A DNA stretch of 64,000 nt from Glaciimonas sp. GTDB lineage: Bacteria > Pseudomonadota > Gammaproteobacteria > Burkholderiales > Burkholderiaceae_D. Positions 1 to 9,758 of this stretch are shown here, one piece after another. The translations under genes and the position numbers were made by a program. Below the pieces are notes generated by a model. It was not told the origin of the DNA. It did no database searches and saw only the letters and a list, made by a program, of their open reading frames with translations. The stretch's first letter is position 1. Each line of letters opens with the position of its first letter. The stretch is taken from positions 62,001 to 126,000 of the forward strand of contig JABBOY010000030.1 of assembly GCA_012927585.1 (NCBI GenBank), given 5' to 3'.

Positions 1-1
1 G

Positions 2-469
2 GTCAAAGCGCGTTTCGGCATCAGCGCCGATATCGCCGGCAAAACCGGCACCACGCAAAACAATACCGACGGCTGGTTTATCCTGATGCATCCGAACCTG
101 GTAGCCGGAGCCTGGGTTGGCTTTAACGATGCGCGTGTCACCATGCGCAGCAATTATTGGGGGCAGGGCGGACACAATGCGGTGCTGCTGGTAGGCGACT
201 TCTTTCGCAGTGCTTTGAATGCGCGGCTGATTGATGCCACAGCGCTATTCCCGGGCGGGAAACTAGCGCCGGCACCGACTCCGGTAATAGTGGAAGAATC
301 AGCAGCACCGGTAGCAACAGTAGCAGAACCGGCCTCCGAAGACTGGATGGAGCAATTGCGCACATTACCGCAGGGGCAAGCGTTGCCGGCGGAATCCCGG
401 CCGGACGCGAACCCCGACGCCGGTCTGAGTACGGGCGAGTCAGTAGTCGATGCGCCAAGGCCGCAGTGA
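2..469 (+). CDS. Class A penicillin-binding protein, C-terminal part (partial at left edge)
   Basis: This is the last 155 residues of a class A penicillin-binding protein, which polymerises and cross-links peptidoglycan at the outer face of the inner membrane. The frame is open from base 2, so the start lies outside the window. Within the first 20 residues is the transpeptidase KTG motif (GKTGTT), followed by the typical stretch PNLVAGAWVGF that closes the penicillin-binding fold. The last 65 residues are a proline- and alanine-rich tail with no domain. I cannot say whether it is the mrcA (PBP1A) or another class A paralogue because the glycosyltransferase half is missing. It ends 125 bases before the RIO-kinase gene, on the same strand. 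Confidence 0.85.
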   Translation, partial: VKARFGISADIAGKTGTTQNNTDGWFILMHPNLVAGAWVGFNDARVTMRSNYWGQGGHNAVLLVGDFFRSALNARLIDATALFPGGKLAPAPTPVIVEESAAPVATVAEPASEDWMEQLRTLPQGQALPAESRPDANPDAGLSTGESVVDAPRPQ

Positions 470-593
470 GTCGCTCTAAAAATATTAAAATAATGCGGAG
501 TATGCATAAAAACGTGCACAGTTCCGCATATATTCATTGCACTAACTTAAAATACATAATCCTGTATGCAATCTAATGAGGGTCCCGTAATTC

Positions 594-1445
594 ATGAAAA
601 CTCCCAAAAGACTCGAACCGCTAGTGCAGGAAGGCTTGCTGGACGAAGTCGTTCGTCAGTTAATGAGTGGCAAGGAAGCCACCGTGTATGTAGTGCGCTG
701 CGGTGACGAAATTCGCTGTGCAAAAGTCTATAAAGAAGCCAGTCAGCGCAGTTTTAAACAGGCCGCCGTCTACCAGGAAGGCCGCAAGGTCAAGAACAGT
801 CGGCAGGCGCGCGCGATGGAAAAGGGTAGCCGCTATGGCCGCAAGATGCAGGAAGAAGTCTGGCAAAACGCTGAAGTCGATGCGCTGTACCGTCTGGCCG
901 CTGCCGGCGTGAAGGTGCCAACGCCGTATATTTGCTTTGAAGGCGTGCTGCTGATGGATCTGGTCACGGACGCCAACGGCAATGCGGCGCCGCGCCTGAA
1001 TGACGTCGAAATGAACCAGGCCACGGCGCTGGAATACCATGCTTTGCTGCTGCACCAAGTGGTGCTGATGCTGTGTGCCGGCATCATCCACGGCGATTTA
1101 TCCGAGTACAACATTCTGGTCGATGCCGATGGACCGGTGATCATCGACTTGCCGCAAGCGGTCGATGCGGCCGGCAATACCAACGCCGGATCGATGCTGG
1201 AACGCGATGTGGATAATCTCAAGAATTATTTCGGCCAATTCGCCCCTGCGCTGCTGGCTTCGCAGTTCGGCAAGGAAATCTGGACCCTGTACCAGGCCGG
1301 TTTGCTCACGCCGGAGACCCCGCTGACGGGCCGCGTCAAGCAAGATAACCGCAAGGTGGATGTCGACGGAGTGCTGCGTGAAATCGAGGATGCCCGACTG
1401 GAGGAAGAGGCGCGCATTCGTTACCGGCAGGAATTGGCGGATTAG
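594..1445 (+). CDS. RIO-type atypical serine/threonine kinase
   Basis: The 283-residue protein carries the RIO kinase fold: an N-terminal phosphate-binding region (SGKEATVYVVRC, about residues 25-36) with the ATP-contacting lysine in CAKVYK, a catalytic loop HGDLSEYNIL near residue 165 and the metal-binding segment IIDLPQAVD. These are the residues conserved in RIO1 proteins, where the usual DFG motif is replaced by a D-x-P form. In archaea and eukaryotes RIO kinases act in ribosome maturation; the bacterial substrate is not established. The start at 594 follows a weak GAGGG ribosome site. It stands alone after the penicillin-binding protein. The family call is secure, the role is not. Confidence 0.88.
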   Translation: MKTPKRLEPLVQEGLLDEVVRQLMSGKEATVYVVRCGDEIRCAKVYKEASQRSFKQAAVYQEGRKVKNSRQARAMEKGSRYGRKMQEEVWQNAEVDALYRLAAAGVKVPTPYICFEGVLLMDLVTDANGNAAPRLNDVEMNQATALEYHALLLHQVVLMLCAGIIHGDLSEYNILVDADGPVIIDLPQAVDAAGNTNAGSMLERDVDNLKNYFGQFAPALLASQFGKEIWTLYQAGLLTPETPLTGRVKQDNRKVDVDGVLREIEDARLEEEARIRYRQELAD

Positions 1446-1694
1446 CCGGGGTGCGATGAAATTGTGCGTAGTTTAATATCGGCAATTATCCCCATCGGGA
1501 TGCCATTTACCTGTAGCTACGAATTCATTCGCAACCGCCTTCGCATGGAATTGTTAAGCATGCGAATAAATTCGCACCTACGGCACTGCTGTTTCAACCT
1601 GAAAAGGCTTGATCTTGAACAAATATTTACGAAATTACAGGCGAATTTTTTATACTCAAATCATTCGTATTGAAATGATCAGAAGTGAGATGAT

Positions 1695-1722
1695 TTGACA
1701 TGTAATGTTATTAATGTACAAT
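1695..1722 (+). promoter_or_regulatory. Consensus-like sigma70 promoter of the ectoine regulator
   Basis: TTGACA at 1695-1700 and TACAAT at 1717-1722 are separated by 16 bases. This is a perfect -35 box and a one-mismatch -10 box, placed about 90 bases before the likely start of the MarR-type gene. The TTG in the -35 box could be read as a start codon of a longer open frame, but a promoter is the better explanation. The AT-rich core between the boxes has partial dyad symmetry (ACATGTAATGTTATTAATGT), which could be an operator for the regulator itself; that part is inference. Confidence 0.65.
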
Positions 1723-1814
1723 TGAGGTTCTTTATTTGGAATCCAGTGGAACAGAAAACAGAAACGCGAGGGTTGTTGCCGGGTGGCGAGATAGAAAGCG
1801 CGGATGCCGTTAAA

Positions 1815-2294
1815 ATGACGCCCATGAGCGATGCCACCAAACATGTAGCCGTAAATGATTCAATCCGCATTTTACAAAGCGTGCGCCGTATCGCGCAGTG
1901 CGTGGAGCATCATTCCAAGCGACTTACCGCAACCCACAACATCACATCGCCGCAACTGGTCGCGCTTATGGCAATTGCCCAATTGGGGCCGAGTACGCTG
2001 AAGTCGATCGGGCGGGCGATCCACCTGAGTTCAAGCACTGTAGTGGGCATCGTTGACCGGCTGGAAGAAAAAAAGCTGGTCTGCCGCGAACGCGATACAC
2101 GCGACCGGCGCAATGTCTACGTGAGCGTAACGGCGGTCGGCCAACACATGGTCGACAACGCGCCGTCGGCGCTGCCGCAAGGCTTTACCAGTGCGCTGGG
2201 CGCATTGCCGGAAAATGATCAACATACTCTGGTGGTGGTGTTGGAACAATTCGCTACTCTACTTGAGGTTAAGGCGCCTGCCGGCGCTATCTAA
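1815..2294 (+). CDS. ectR: MarR-family regulator of the ectoine locus (EctR-like)
   Basis: A MarR-type winged-helix DNA-binding protein of about 159 residues. The recognition part is visible as LKSIGRAIHLSSSTVVGIVDRLEEKKLVCRE... followed by the wing sequence RDTRDRRNVYVSVTAVG, a MarR hallmark (DxRDRR). The upstream open frame continues to a TTG at 1695, but that TTG is inside a near-consensus promoter, so I place the start at the ATG at 1815, with 1824 as the alternative; neither has a strong ribosome site. EctR1 repressors precede ectABC in several methylotrophs and halophiles, and the position 95 bases upstream of ectA on the same strand fits that role. It probably represses ectA and its own promoter. 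Confidence 0.8.
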   Translation: MTPMSDATKHVAVNDSIRILQSVRRIAQCVEHHSKRLTATHNITSPQLVALMAIAQLGPSTLKSIGRAIHLSSSTVVGIVDRLEEKKLVCRERDTRDRRNVYVSVTAVGQHMVDNAPSALPQGFTSALGALPENDQHTLVVVLEQFATLLEVKAPAGAI

Positions 2295-2389
2295 TTCTCC
2301 GATCTGCATTCTGATTCCCTCTAACCGGTAAGTACGTTCGGCGGCTGAGACCGGCCGCGAGAACGTTCTTGCCTGCAAAAGGAGAGCAC

Positions 2390-4660
<2,271 letters not shown>

Positions 4661-4699
4661 CCTGTCGAATAATCCGTTGAATAAAGAGAGGAGCATCAA

Positions 4700-5623
4700 A
4701 TGCTATCCCAAGACCATTATAAAAGCCGTGCATTAATTTCTCCGGCGATCCTGGCGCGGTGCGAACCGGTTGTCTACGAGCTGGAACCAAGCGTCACCCT
4801 TGCCCCCGCCACGCTGAACGCAGCACAACGCGATGCCTACCGGGAGAACGGATTCCTGTTTCTGCCTGACTTGTTCACCCCGGCCGAGGCAGCCGGCTTG
4901 CACGACGAAATGCAAACGATGCGCACAGATTTTACGGCGGCAGGTCGCGCCGAAGTGATTGCGGAACCGGGCAGCAGCGATGTGCGCTCGATCTTCGACG
5001 TGCACCATTTGAGCGATGTATTCGCTAGTCTGATGCGCGACCCGCGCGTGCTGGACGTAGCGCGTGAAATACTCGGCAGTGAAGTCTATATCCACCAGTC
5101 GCGCATCAACTACAAGCCCGGATTTAGCGGCAAGGAATTTTACTGGCATTCCGATTTTGAAACCTGGCATACAGAAGATGGGATGCCGGCCATGCGCGCA
5201 GTAAGCTGCTCGATTCTGCTTACCGATAACGATGAATTCAATGGTCCGTTGATGCTGATTCCCGGTTCGCACCAGCACTTCATTTCCTGTGCGGGTGAAA
5301 CGCCTGACGAGAACTACAAGCAATCACTGAAAAAGCAGGAATACGGCGTGCCGGATGAACTCTTGCTGCGCTACCTGTCGGATCTGGGCGGCATCACGTC
5401 TTGTAAGGGCCGTGCAGGCTCCGTAGTGTTTTTCGACTGCAACACCATGCACGGCTCGAACGGCAATATCACGCCGTATCCGCGCAGCAACGTGTTTTTC
5501 GTCTACAACAGTATCGAAAACCAGTTGCAAGCGCCGCAAAGCGGACTCAAGCCGCGGCCCGAGTACATCGCAGCGCGTCATAACCTGGCGTCACTGGAGC
5601 CTGAGCCGCTGGCGATTGCGTGA
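4700..5623 (+). CDS. ectD: Ectoine 5-hydroxylase
   Basis: Non-haem iron, 2-oxoglutarate-dependent dioxygenase that converts ectoine to 5-hydroxyectoine in the cytoplasm. The 307-residue protein has the normal EctD length. The iron triad is visible as His150 and Asp152 in FYWHSDFETWH and His251 in CNTMHGSNG. The surrounding EctD signature (FETWHTEDGMP) separates it from general phytanoyl-CoA hydroxylases. It lies directly behind ectC, so the organism should make both ectoine and hydroxyectoine. The 110-base gap before ehuB has no clear terminator, so transcription may continue into the uptake genes. Confidence 0.96.
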   Translation: MLSQDHYKSRALISPAILARCEPVVYELEPSVTLAPATLNAAQRDAYRENGFLFLPDLFTPAEAAGLHDEMQTMRTDFTAAGRAEVIAEPGSSDVRSIFDVHHLSDVFASLMRDPRVLDVAREILGSEVYIHQSRINYKPGFSGKEFYWHSDFETWHTEDGMPAMRAVSCSILLTDNDEFNGPLMLIPGSHQHFISCAGETPDENYKQSLKKQEYGVPDELLLRYLSDLGGITSCKGRAGSVVFFDCNTMHGSNGNITPYPRSNVFFVYNSIENQLQAPQSGLKPRPEYIAARHNLASLEPEPLAIA

Positions 5624-5733
5624 TTTCCGCTTGATGCCGGTTTGTTGCCTGGCGGCAGGCGCTCGATGCAACCTTACGGGCGCTTGTCATACTTCGCCGT
5701 ACGACTATAAAACTAATTTTAAAGAGATCAATC

Positions 5734-6582
5734 ATGAAAACCCTCTCCAAAACTTCCGCTGTCGCAGCGCTGATCGGCATCGCCGCAATCGGTCTTTGCA
5801 TTGCGGCAAGCGCTGAAACCACGTTGGAACGTGTGCAGCGCACCGGCCAGATACGTATCGGTTATGCCAACGAAGCGCCATTTGCTTATACGCTGCCCGA
5901 TGGCAAGGTGACCGGCGAATCGCCGGAGATTGCCAAGGTGGTATTCAACCAGATTGGCGTCAAGAAAATCGATGCGGTGCTGACCGAATGGGGCGGCCTG
6001 ATTCCCGGCCTGATGGCAGGACGTTTCGATGTCATCGCCGCCGGCATGTACGTTACGCCAGAGCGCCTGCAGCAAGTGTTGTTTACCGATCCGCACTATC
6101 AGATCGGCGACACGCTGCTGGTGGCCAAGGGTAACCCGCTCAATTTACACAGCTATGCCGACATCGTAAAAAATCCCAAGGTAAAGCTGGCGGTGATGTC
6201 GGGTACCGCAGAGTACACATATGCACGTAAAGCCGGTATTTCGGATAGCCAGATCATGCAGGTTCCGAACACCACTGCGGAGTTGCAGGCAGTACGCACA
6301 CGGCGTGCGCACGCCGCTGTCGGTACCCAGTTGACGATGAAGGATTTGGCCGTCAAGGGCGGTAAAAGTGTCGAAGCAATCACTACTTTTGAGGACGACC
6401 CGGCGCATATCGGTTACGGCGCACTGGCCTTCCGCAAGGATGATAAAGACTTGCGCGACGCGGTCAATGTGGCGTTGAAAGCGTGGGTGGGCAGCGAAGA
6501 GCATCTGAAGACAGTCGCCCCCTTCGGCTTCGATAGTTCCAACCTCACCACCAAGACTGTCGAAGAACTCGCCCAGCCATAA
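5734..6582 (+). CDS. ehuB: Ectoine/hydroxyectoine ABC transporter substrate-binding protein
   Basis: Periplasmic solute receptor of the polar amino acid family (SBP_bac_3). The 282-residue protein begins with a signal peptide (positive start, hydrophobic core to about residue 26, cleavage likely near ASA-ET) and continues with the family opening RTGQIRIGYANEAPFAY. The stretch WGGLIPGLMAGRFDVIAAGMYVTPER matches the ligand-contacting lobe of EhuB. Together with ehuC, ehuD and ehuA it should bring external ectoines into the cell for osmoprotection or to recover leaked solute. Assignment to EhuB rather than another amino acid receptor rests on the sequence and on the position behind ectD. Genes for ectoine breakdown (eutABCDE), often linked to ehu, are absent. 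Confidence 0.88.
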   Translation: MKTLSKTSAVAALIGIAAIGLCIAASAETTLERVQRTGQIRIGYANEAPFAYTLPDGKVTGESPEIAKVVFNQIGVKKIDAVLTEWGGLIPGLMAGRFDVIAAGMYVTPERLQQVLFTDPHYQIGDTLLVAKGNPLNLHSYADIVKNPKVKLAVMSGTAEYTYARKAGISDSQIMQVPNTTAELQAVRTRRAHAAVGTQLTMKDLAVKGGKSVEAITTFEDDPAHIGYGALAFRKDDKDLRDAVNVALKAWVGSEEHLKTVAPFGFDSSNLTTKTVEELAQP

Positions 6583-6594
6583 CGGACCGGCGCC

Positions 6595-7263
6595 ATGCGT
6601 GAACTTTTGCCGCTCCTGCTGGAAGGGACGTTAGTTACCATCCGCATCACCTGTCTGGCCGCGCTGTTGGCAGTTGCGTTGGCGCTAGTGGCTGCGCTGG
6701 CCAAGTTGTCGCCGTTGCGCGGCTTGCGCTGGCTGGCCAATATCTATATCGAAGTGTTCCGCGGTACTTCGCTGCTAGTGCAATTATTCTGGCTGTTTTT
6801 TGTGCTGCCGCTGCCGCCGTTCAATCTCACGTTGACGCCGTTCACGGTTGCGGCGCTCGGTCTTGGTCTCAACATTGGTGCTTATGGCGCGGAAGTGATG
6901 CGCGGCGCGTTTGCGGCGGTGCCACGCGGCCAGATTGAGGCGGCGATTGCGCTGAATCTTTCGCCGCTGCACCGCTTTCTGGACATCGTGTTGCCGCAGG
7001 CAATGGCTAAAGCGATTCCGCCGGCCACCAATCTGCTGATCGAATTACTCAAAGGCACCTCGCTGGTATCCCTGATTACGCTGGCCGATCTGACGTTTCG
7101 TGCGAATCAACTGGTGCAGGCGACTTTCCGCACCGGGGAAATTTTCACAATCGCGTTGCTGATTTACTTTGTGCTGGCACAGGCGATCAATCTGGGCATG
7201 CGCATGCTGGAACGGCGACTTAATCGCGGTTTGAGCGGTGGCTTGAAGCGGGGGCGCATGTGA
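6595..7263 (+). CDS. ehuC: Ectoine/hydroxyectoine ABC transporter permease EhuC
   Basis: Inner-membrane permease of the HisM/HisQ-type polar amino acid family, 222 residues with about five hydrophobic segments. The conserved cytoplasmic loop that contacts the ATPase is seen as GQIEAAIALNLSPLHRFLDI with a VLPQA motif. The start at 6595 follows ehuB by 12 bases, and its stop overlaps the GTG start of ehuD by four bases, so the two permease subunits are translationally coupled and probably form a heterodimer. The substrate is inferred from the cluster rather than from permease residues. Confidence 0.86.
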   Translation: MRELLPLLLEGTLVTIRITCLAALLAVALALVAALAKLSPLRGLRWLANIYIEVFRGTSLLVQLFWLFFVLPLPPFNLTLTPFTVAALGLGLNIGAYGAEVMRGAFAAVPRGQIEAAIALNLSPLHRFLDIVLPQAMAKAIPPATNLLIELLKGTSLVSLITLADLTFRANQLVQATFRTGEIFTIALLIYFVLAQAINLGMRMLERRLNRGLSGGLKRGRM

Positions 7264-7925
7264 GCGGGCGCGCCTTGTTCGACTGGCAGTTCGCTGCCCA
7301 GATTCTGCCCGACTTGCTGCGTGCCTCGCTATACACCATCGGCATCACCTTTGTTGCGTTTGCACTGGCGCTGGTGTTCGGCTTACTGCTGGCCGTCATG
7401 CGTCGCGCGCAATTGCGCTGGCTGTCGTGGCCGGCCGCTGCCGTGATCGAATTCATCCGCAGCACGCCACTGTTGATCCAGTTGTATTTCCTGTTCTACG
7501 TGATGCCGGAATACGGCCTGACCTTGTCGGCGCTGGCCGCCGGTACGATAGGCATCGCGCTGCATTACTCGTGCTATGTGGCGGAAGTGTATCGGGCCGG
7601 CCTGAACGGCGTGCCGCGTGGTCAGTGGGAAGCGGCCAAGGCGTTGAGCCTTTCGCCTTTGAATGCGTATCGCAGCATCGTGCTGCCGCAAGCGATCCGG
7701 CCGATTGTTCCGGCGCTGGGCAATTATTTGATTGCGATGTTCAAGGACACCCCGGTGCTGTCGGCTATTACCGTGGTTGAACTCATGCTGCAGGCTAAAA
7801 ATATCGGCTCGCAATCGTTCCGCTATATCGAACCCATCACGATGGCTGGCCTGTTCTTTCTGGTCATCAGCATCGTCGTCGCGCTGCTGGTGCGCAAGCT
7901 TGAAGCGTATTTGCGCATGCCATAA
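7260..7925 (+). CDS. ehuD: Ectoine/hydroxyectoine ABC transporter permease EhuD
   Basis: Second permease subunit, 221 residues, same family as its neighbour ehuC. It has the typical EFIRSTPLLIQLYFLFYVMP segment and the ATPase-contact loop GQWEAAKALSLSPLNAY with VLPQA. It starts with GTG inside the ehuC stop region (ATGTGA), a clear coupling arrangement. The ATPase gene ehuA follows after 23 bases with an AGGA ribosome site. Gene order is ehuB-ehuC-ehuD-ehuA, whereas in Sinorhizobium the ATPase gene comes first, so the operon has been rearranged relative to that model. Confidence 0.86.
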   Translation: MSGRALFDWQFAAQILPDLLRASLYTIGITFVAFALALVFGLLLAVMRRAQLRWLSWPAAAVIEFIRSTPLLIQLYFLFYVMPEYGLTLSALAAGTIGIALHYSCYVAEVYRAGLNGVPRGQWEAAKALSLSPLNAYRSIVLPQAIRPIVPALGNYLIAMFKDTPVLSAITVVELMLQAKNIGSQSFRYIEPITMAGLFFLVISIVVALLVRKLEAYLRMP

Positions 7926-7948
7926 AAATTCTTTTCACAGGATAAAAC

Positions 7949-8725
7949 ATGACACCTCCCATGATCCGTTTTAGCGATGTGACAAAACGCTACGGCCCTC
8001 TCACTGTCCTCGACCATCTGGATCTGGACGTGGCGGCCAATGAAAAAGTAGCGATTATCGGCCCCAGCGGCTCTGGCAAATCGACCCTGCTGCGGGTGCT
8101 GATGATGCTCGAAGGGATCAACGATGGCATGATCGAAGTCGACGGTGCGCCGCTTACCCACATGCCGCGCAACGGCGGCCTGGTGCCCGCCAGCGAAAGC
8201 TACAAGCGCCAGGGCCGCCGCAAAATCGGCATGGTGTTCCAGAACTTCAACCTGTTCCCGCATATGAGCGCATTGCAAAATGTGGTCGAAGCTCCGGTCA
8301 AGGCACTCGGTCTGAGCAAGGCAGAAGCCACTGAACGCGCCAGCGAACTGCTAGATATGGTCGGGCTATCGGACAAGTTCAAACACTATCCGTCGCAATT
8401 GTCCGGCGGCCAGCAACAGCGGGTGGCGATTGCACGCGCCCTCGCGATGCGCCCGCAAGTGATGCTGTTCGATGAGGTAACGTCGGCGCTCGACCCGGAA
8501 CTCTGCGGCGAAGTGCTGAATGTAATTCGCCGCCTGGGCGACGAGCATAATCTCACCATGCTGATGGTGACGCACCAGATGGGCTTTGCGCGCGAGTTTG
8601 CCGATCGGGTCTGCTTCTTTTCCGAAGGTAAAATTGTCGAACAGGGCGCCCCGGAACAGATTTTCGGCGCACCGCAGAACGAACGTACCCAGGCATTTCT
8701 GCGTGCCGTGATGGAGGCTGTGTAA
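7949..8725 (+). CDS. ehuA: Ectoine/hydroxyectoine ABC transporter ATP-binding protein
   Basis: Cytoplasmic ATPase that drives the EhuC-EhuD permease. The 258-residue protein has all ABC motifs: Walker A GPSGSGKST, Q-loop MVFQNFNLFPH, signature LSGGQQQRVAIARAL, Walker B VMLFDEVTSALDPE and the switch histidine in MVTHQMGFA. An insertion between Walker A and the Q-loop (MPRNGGLVPASESYKRQGRR) is typical of the EhuA and some other polar amino acid ATPases. It is the last gene of the compatible-solute run; 214 bases without a clear terminator separate it from the next gene on the same strand. Confidence 0.88.
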   Translation: MTPPMIRFSDVTKRYGPLTVLDHLDLDVAANEKVAIIGPSGSGKSTLLRVLMMLEGINDGMIEVDGAPLTHMPRNGGLVPASESYKRQGRRKIGMVFQNFNLFPHMSALQNVVEAPVKALGLSKAEATERASELLDMVGLSDKFKHYPSQLSGGQQQRVAIARALAMRPQVMLFDEVTSALDPELCGEVLNVIRRLGDEHNLTMLMVTHQMGFAREFADRVCFFSEGKIVEQGAPEQIFGAPQNERTQAFLRAVMEAV

Positions 8726-8939
8726 ATGTCGGGTTACGCGATGAAGCCGCTAACCCGATCACCAGATTTAAAAAATTATTTCGACTAATTCGCCTAATGT
8801 TGTCGAGTGACAATTTCGGCATTAAAATCTGAGCCAGCATCCGGCTGCTCGGGTAGGATGATAGAACTGCCGGTACATGGATTCATCATATGCCGTCCCA
8901 ACCTGTCAGGATCTGCGTTCTACCGAGAAAGATTGGTGC

Positions 8940-9743
8940 ATGAATATCCAGCAAAGAAACAACGTCCAGGTTTTTGGACGCGGCCGGCAGCCGATGGTTT
9001 TTGCCCACGGCTTTGGCTGCGATCAGGTGATGTGGCGCTTGCTCAGTCCGGCTTTCGAGCAAGACTACACCGTGGTACTGTTCGATTATGTGGGTGCCGG
9101 CCACTCCGACCCGGATGCCTACGATCCGCAACGCTATGCCAGCCTGCGCGGTTATGCAAAAGATGTGGTCGAGGTTTGCGAGTCGCTTGATCTGCAGAAC
9201 GCCATCCTGGTCGCGCACTCGGTTAGCAGCATGATCTGTCTGCTGGCCGCGATCGAGATTCCACAGCGGATTGATCGATTGGTCATGATCTGCCCCTCAC
9301 CACGCTACCTGAACGATCCGCCCGATTACCAAGGCGGTTTCGAGCAGGCAGACATCGAAGGATTGCTGGACATGATCGAGCGCAATCAGCCCGGCTGGGC
9401 CAACTACCTGGCGGGCATGGTAATGAAAAACCCTGACCAACCTGCTTTGGCTGAAGAGCTTGAAACCAGTTTTTGCGCCATGGACCCGCCCATTGCCAGA
9501 CGCTTTGCCGCCGCTACATTTTTGGCCGACAATCGCAATGATCTGCGTGGCTTTGACAGACCCACCTTGATTCTCCAGTGCGCCCAAGACTCTGTCGCCC
9601 CGGTTGAGGTTGGTAATTATCTGCACCGGCATCTGGTCAATAGTAGGTTGCGGCAGATGAAGGCTACTGGACACTGCCCGCACATGAGCCACCCTCAAGA
9701 AACCATTGCGTTGATCCGCGAGTACTTGCAAGCAGGCGTCTGA
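8940..9743 (+). CDS. RsbQ-like alpha/beta hydrolase
   Basis: A 267-residue alpha/beta hydrolase closely resembling Bacillus subtilis RsbQ, which is needed for the energy-stress phosphatase RsbP to respond. The catalytic triad is Ser94 (AHSVSSMI), Asp217 (CAQDSVAP) and His245 (TGHCPHM). RsbQ has Ser96, Asp219 and His247, so the spacing is identical. The oxyanion region HGFGCDQ is also present. I chose the ATG at 8940; the open frame continues upstream to 8877 but without a ribosome site. The next gene, 15 bases downstream, carries an RsbP-like PAS domain, so the pair reproduces RsbQ-RsbP with a different output. The hydrolase probably makes or delivers a ligand for that PAS domain; the ligand is unknown. 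Confidence 0.85.
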   Translation: MNIQQRNNVQVFGRGRQPMVFAHGFGCDQVMWRLLSPAFEQDYTVVLFDYVGAGHSDPDAYDPQRYASLRGYAKDVVEVCESLDLQNAILVAHSVSSMICLLAAIEIPQRIDRLVMICPSPRYLNDPPDYQGGFEQADIEGLLDMIERNQPGWANYLAGMVMKNPDQPALAEELETSFCAMDPPIARRFAAATFLADNRNDLRGFDRPTLILQCAQDSVAPVEVGNYLHRHLVNSRLRQMKATGHCPHMSHPQETIALIREYLQAGV

Positions 9744-9758
9744 CTTACGTTAAAAACC

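Noticed and set aside
1695-1814. N-terminal extension of the ectoine regulator from TTG 1695
   Set aside because: The TTG belongs to a TTGACA -35 box with a matching -10 box; the extension is not family-like.
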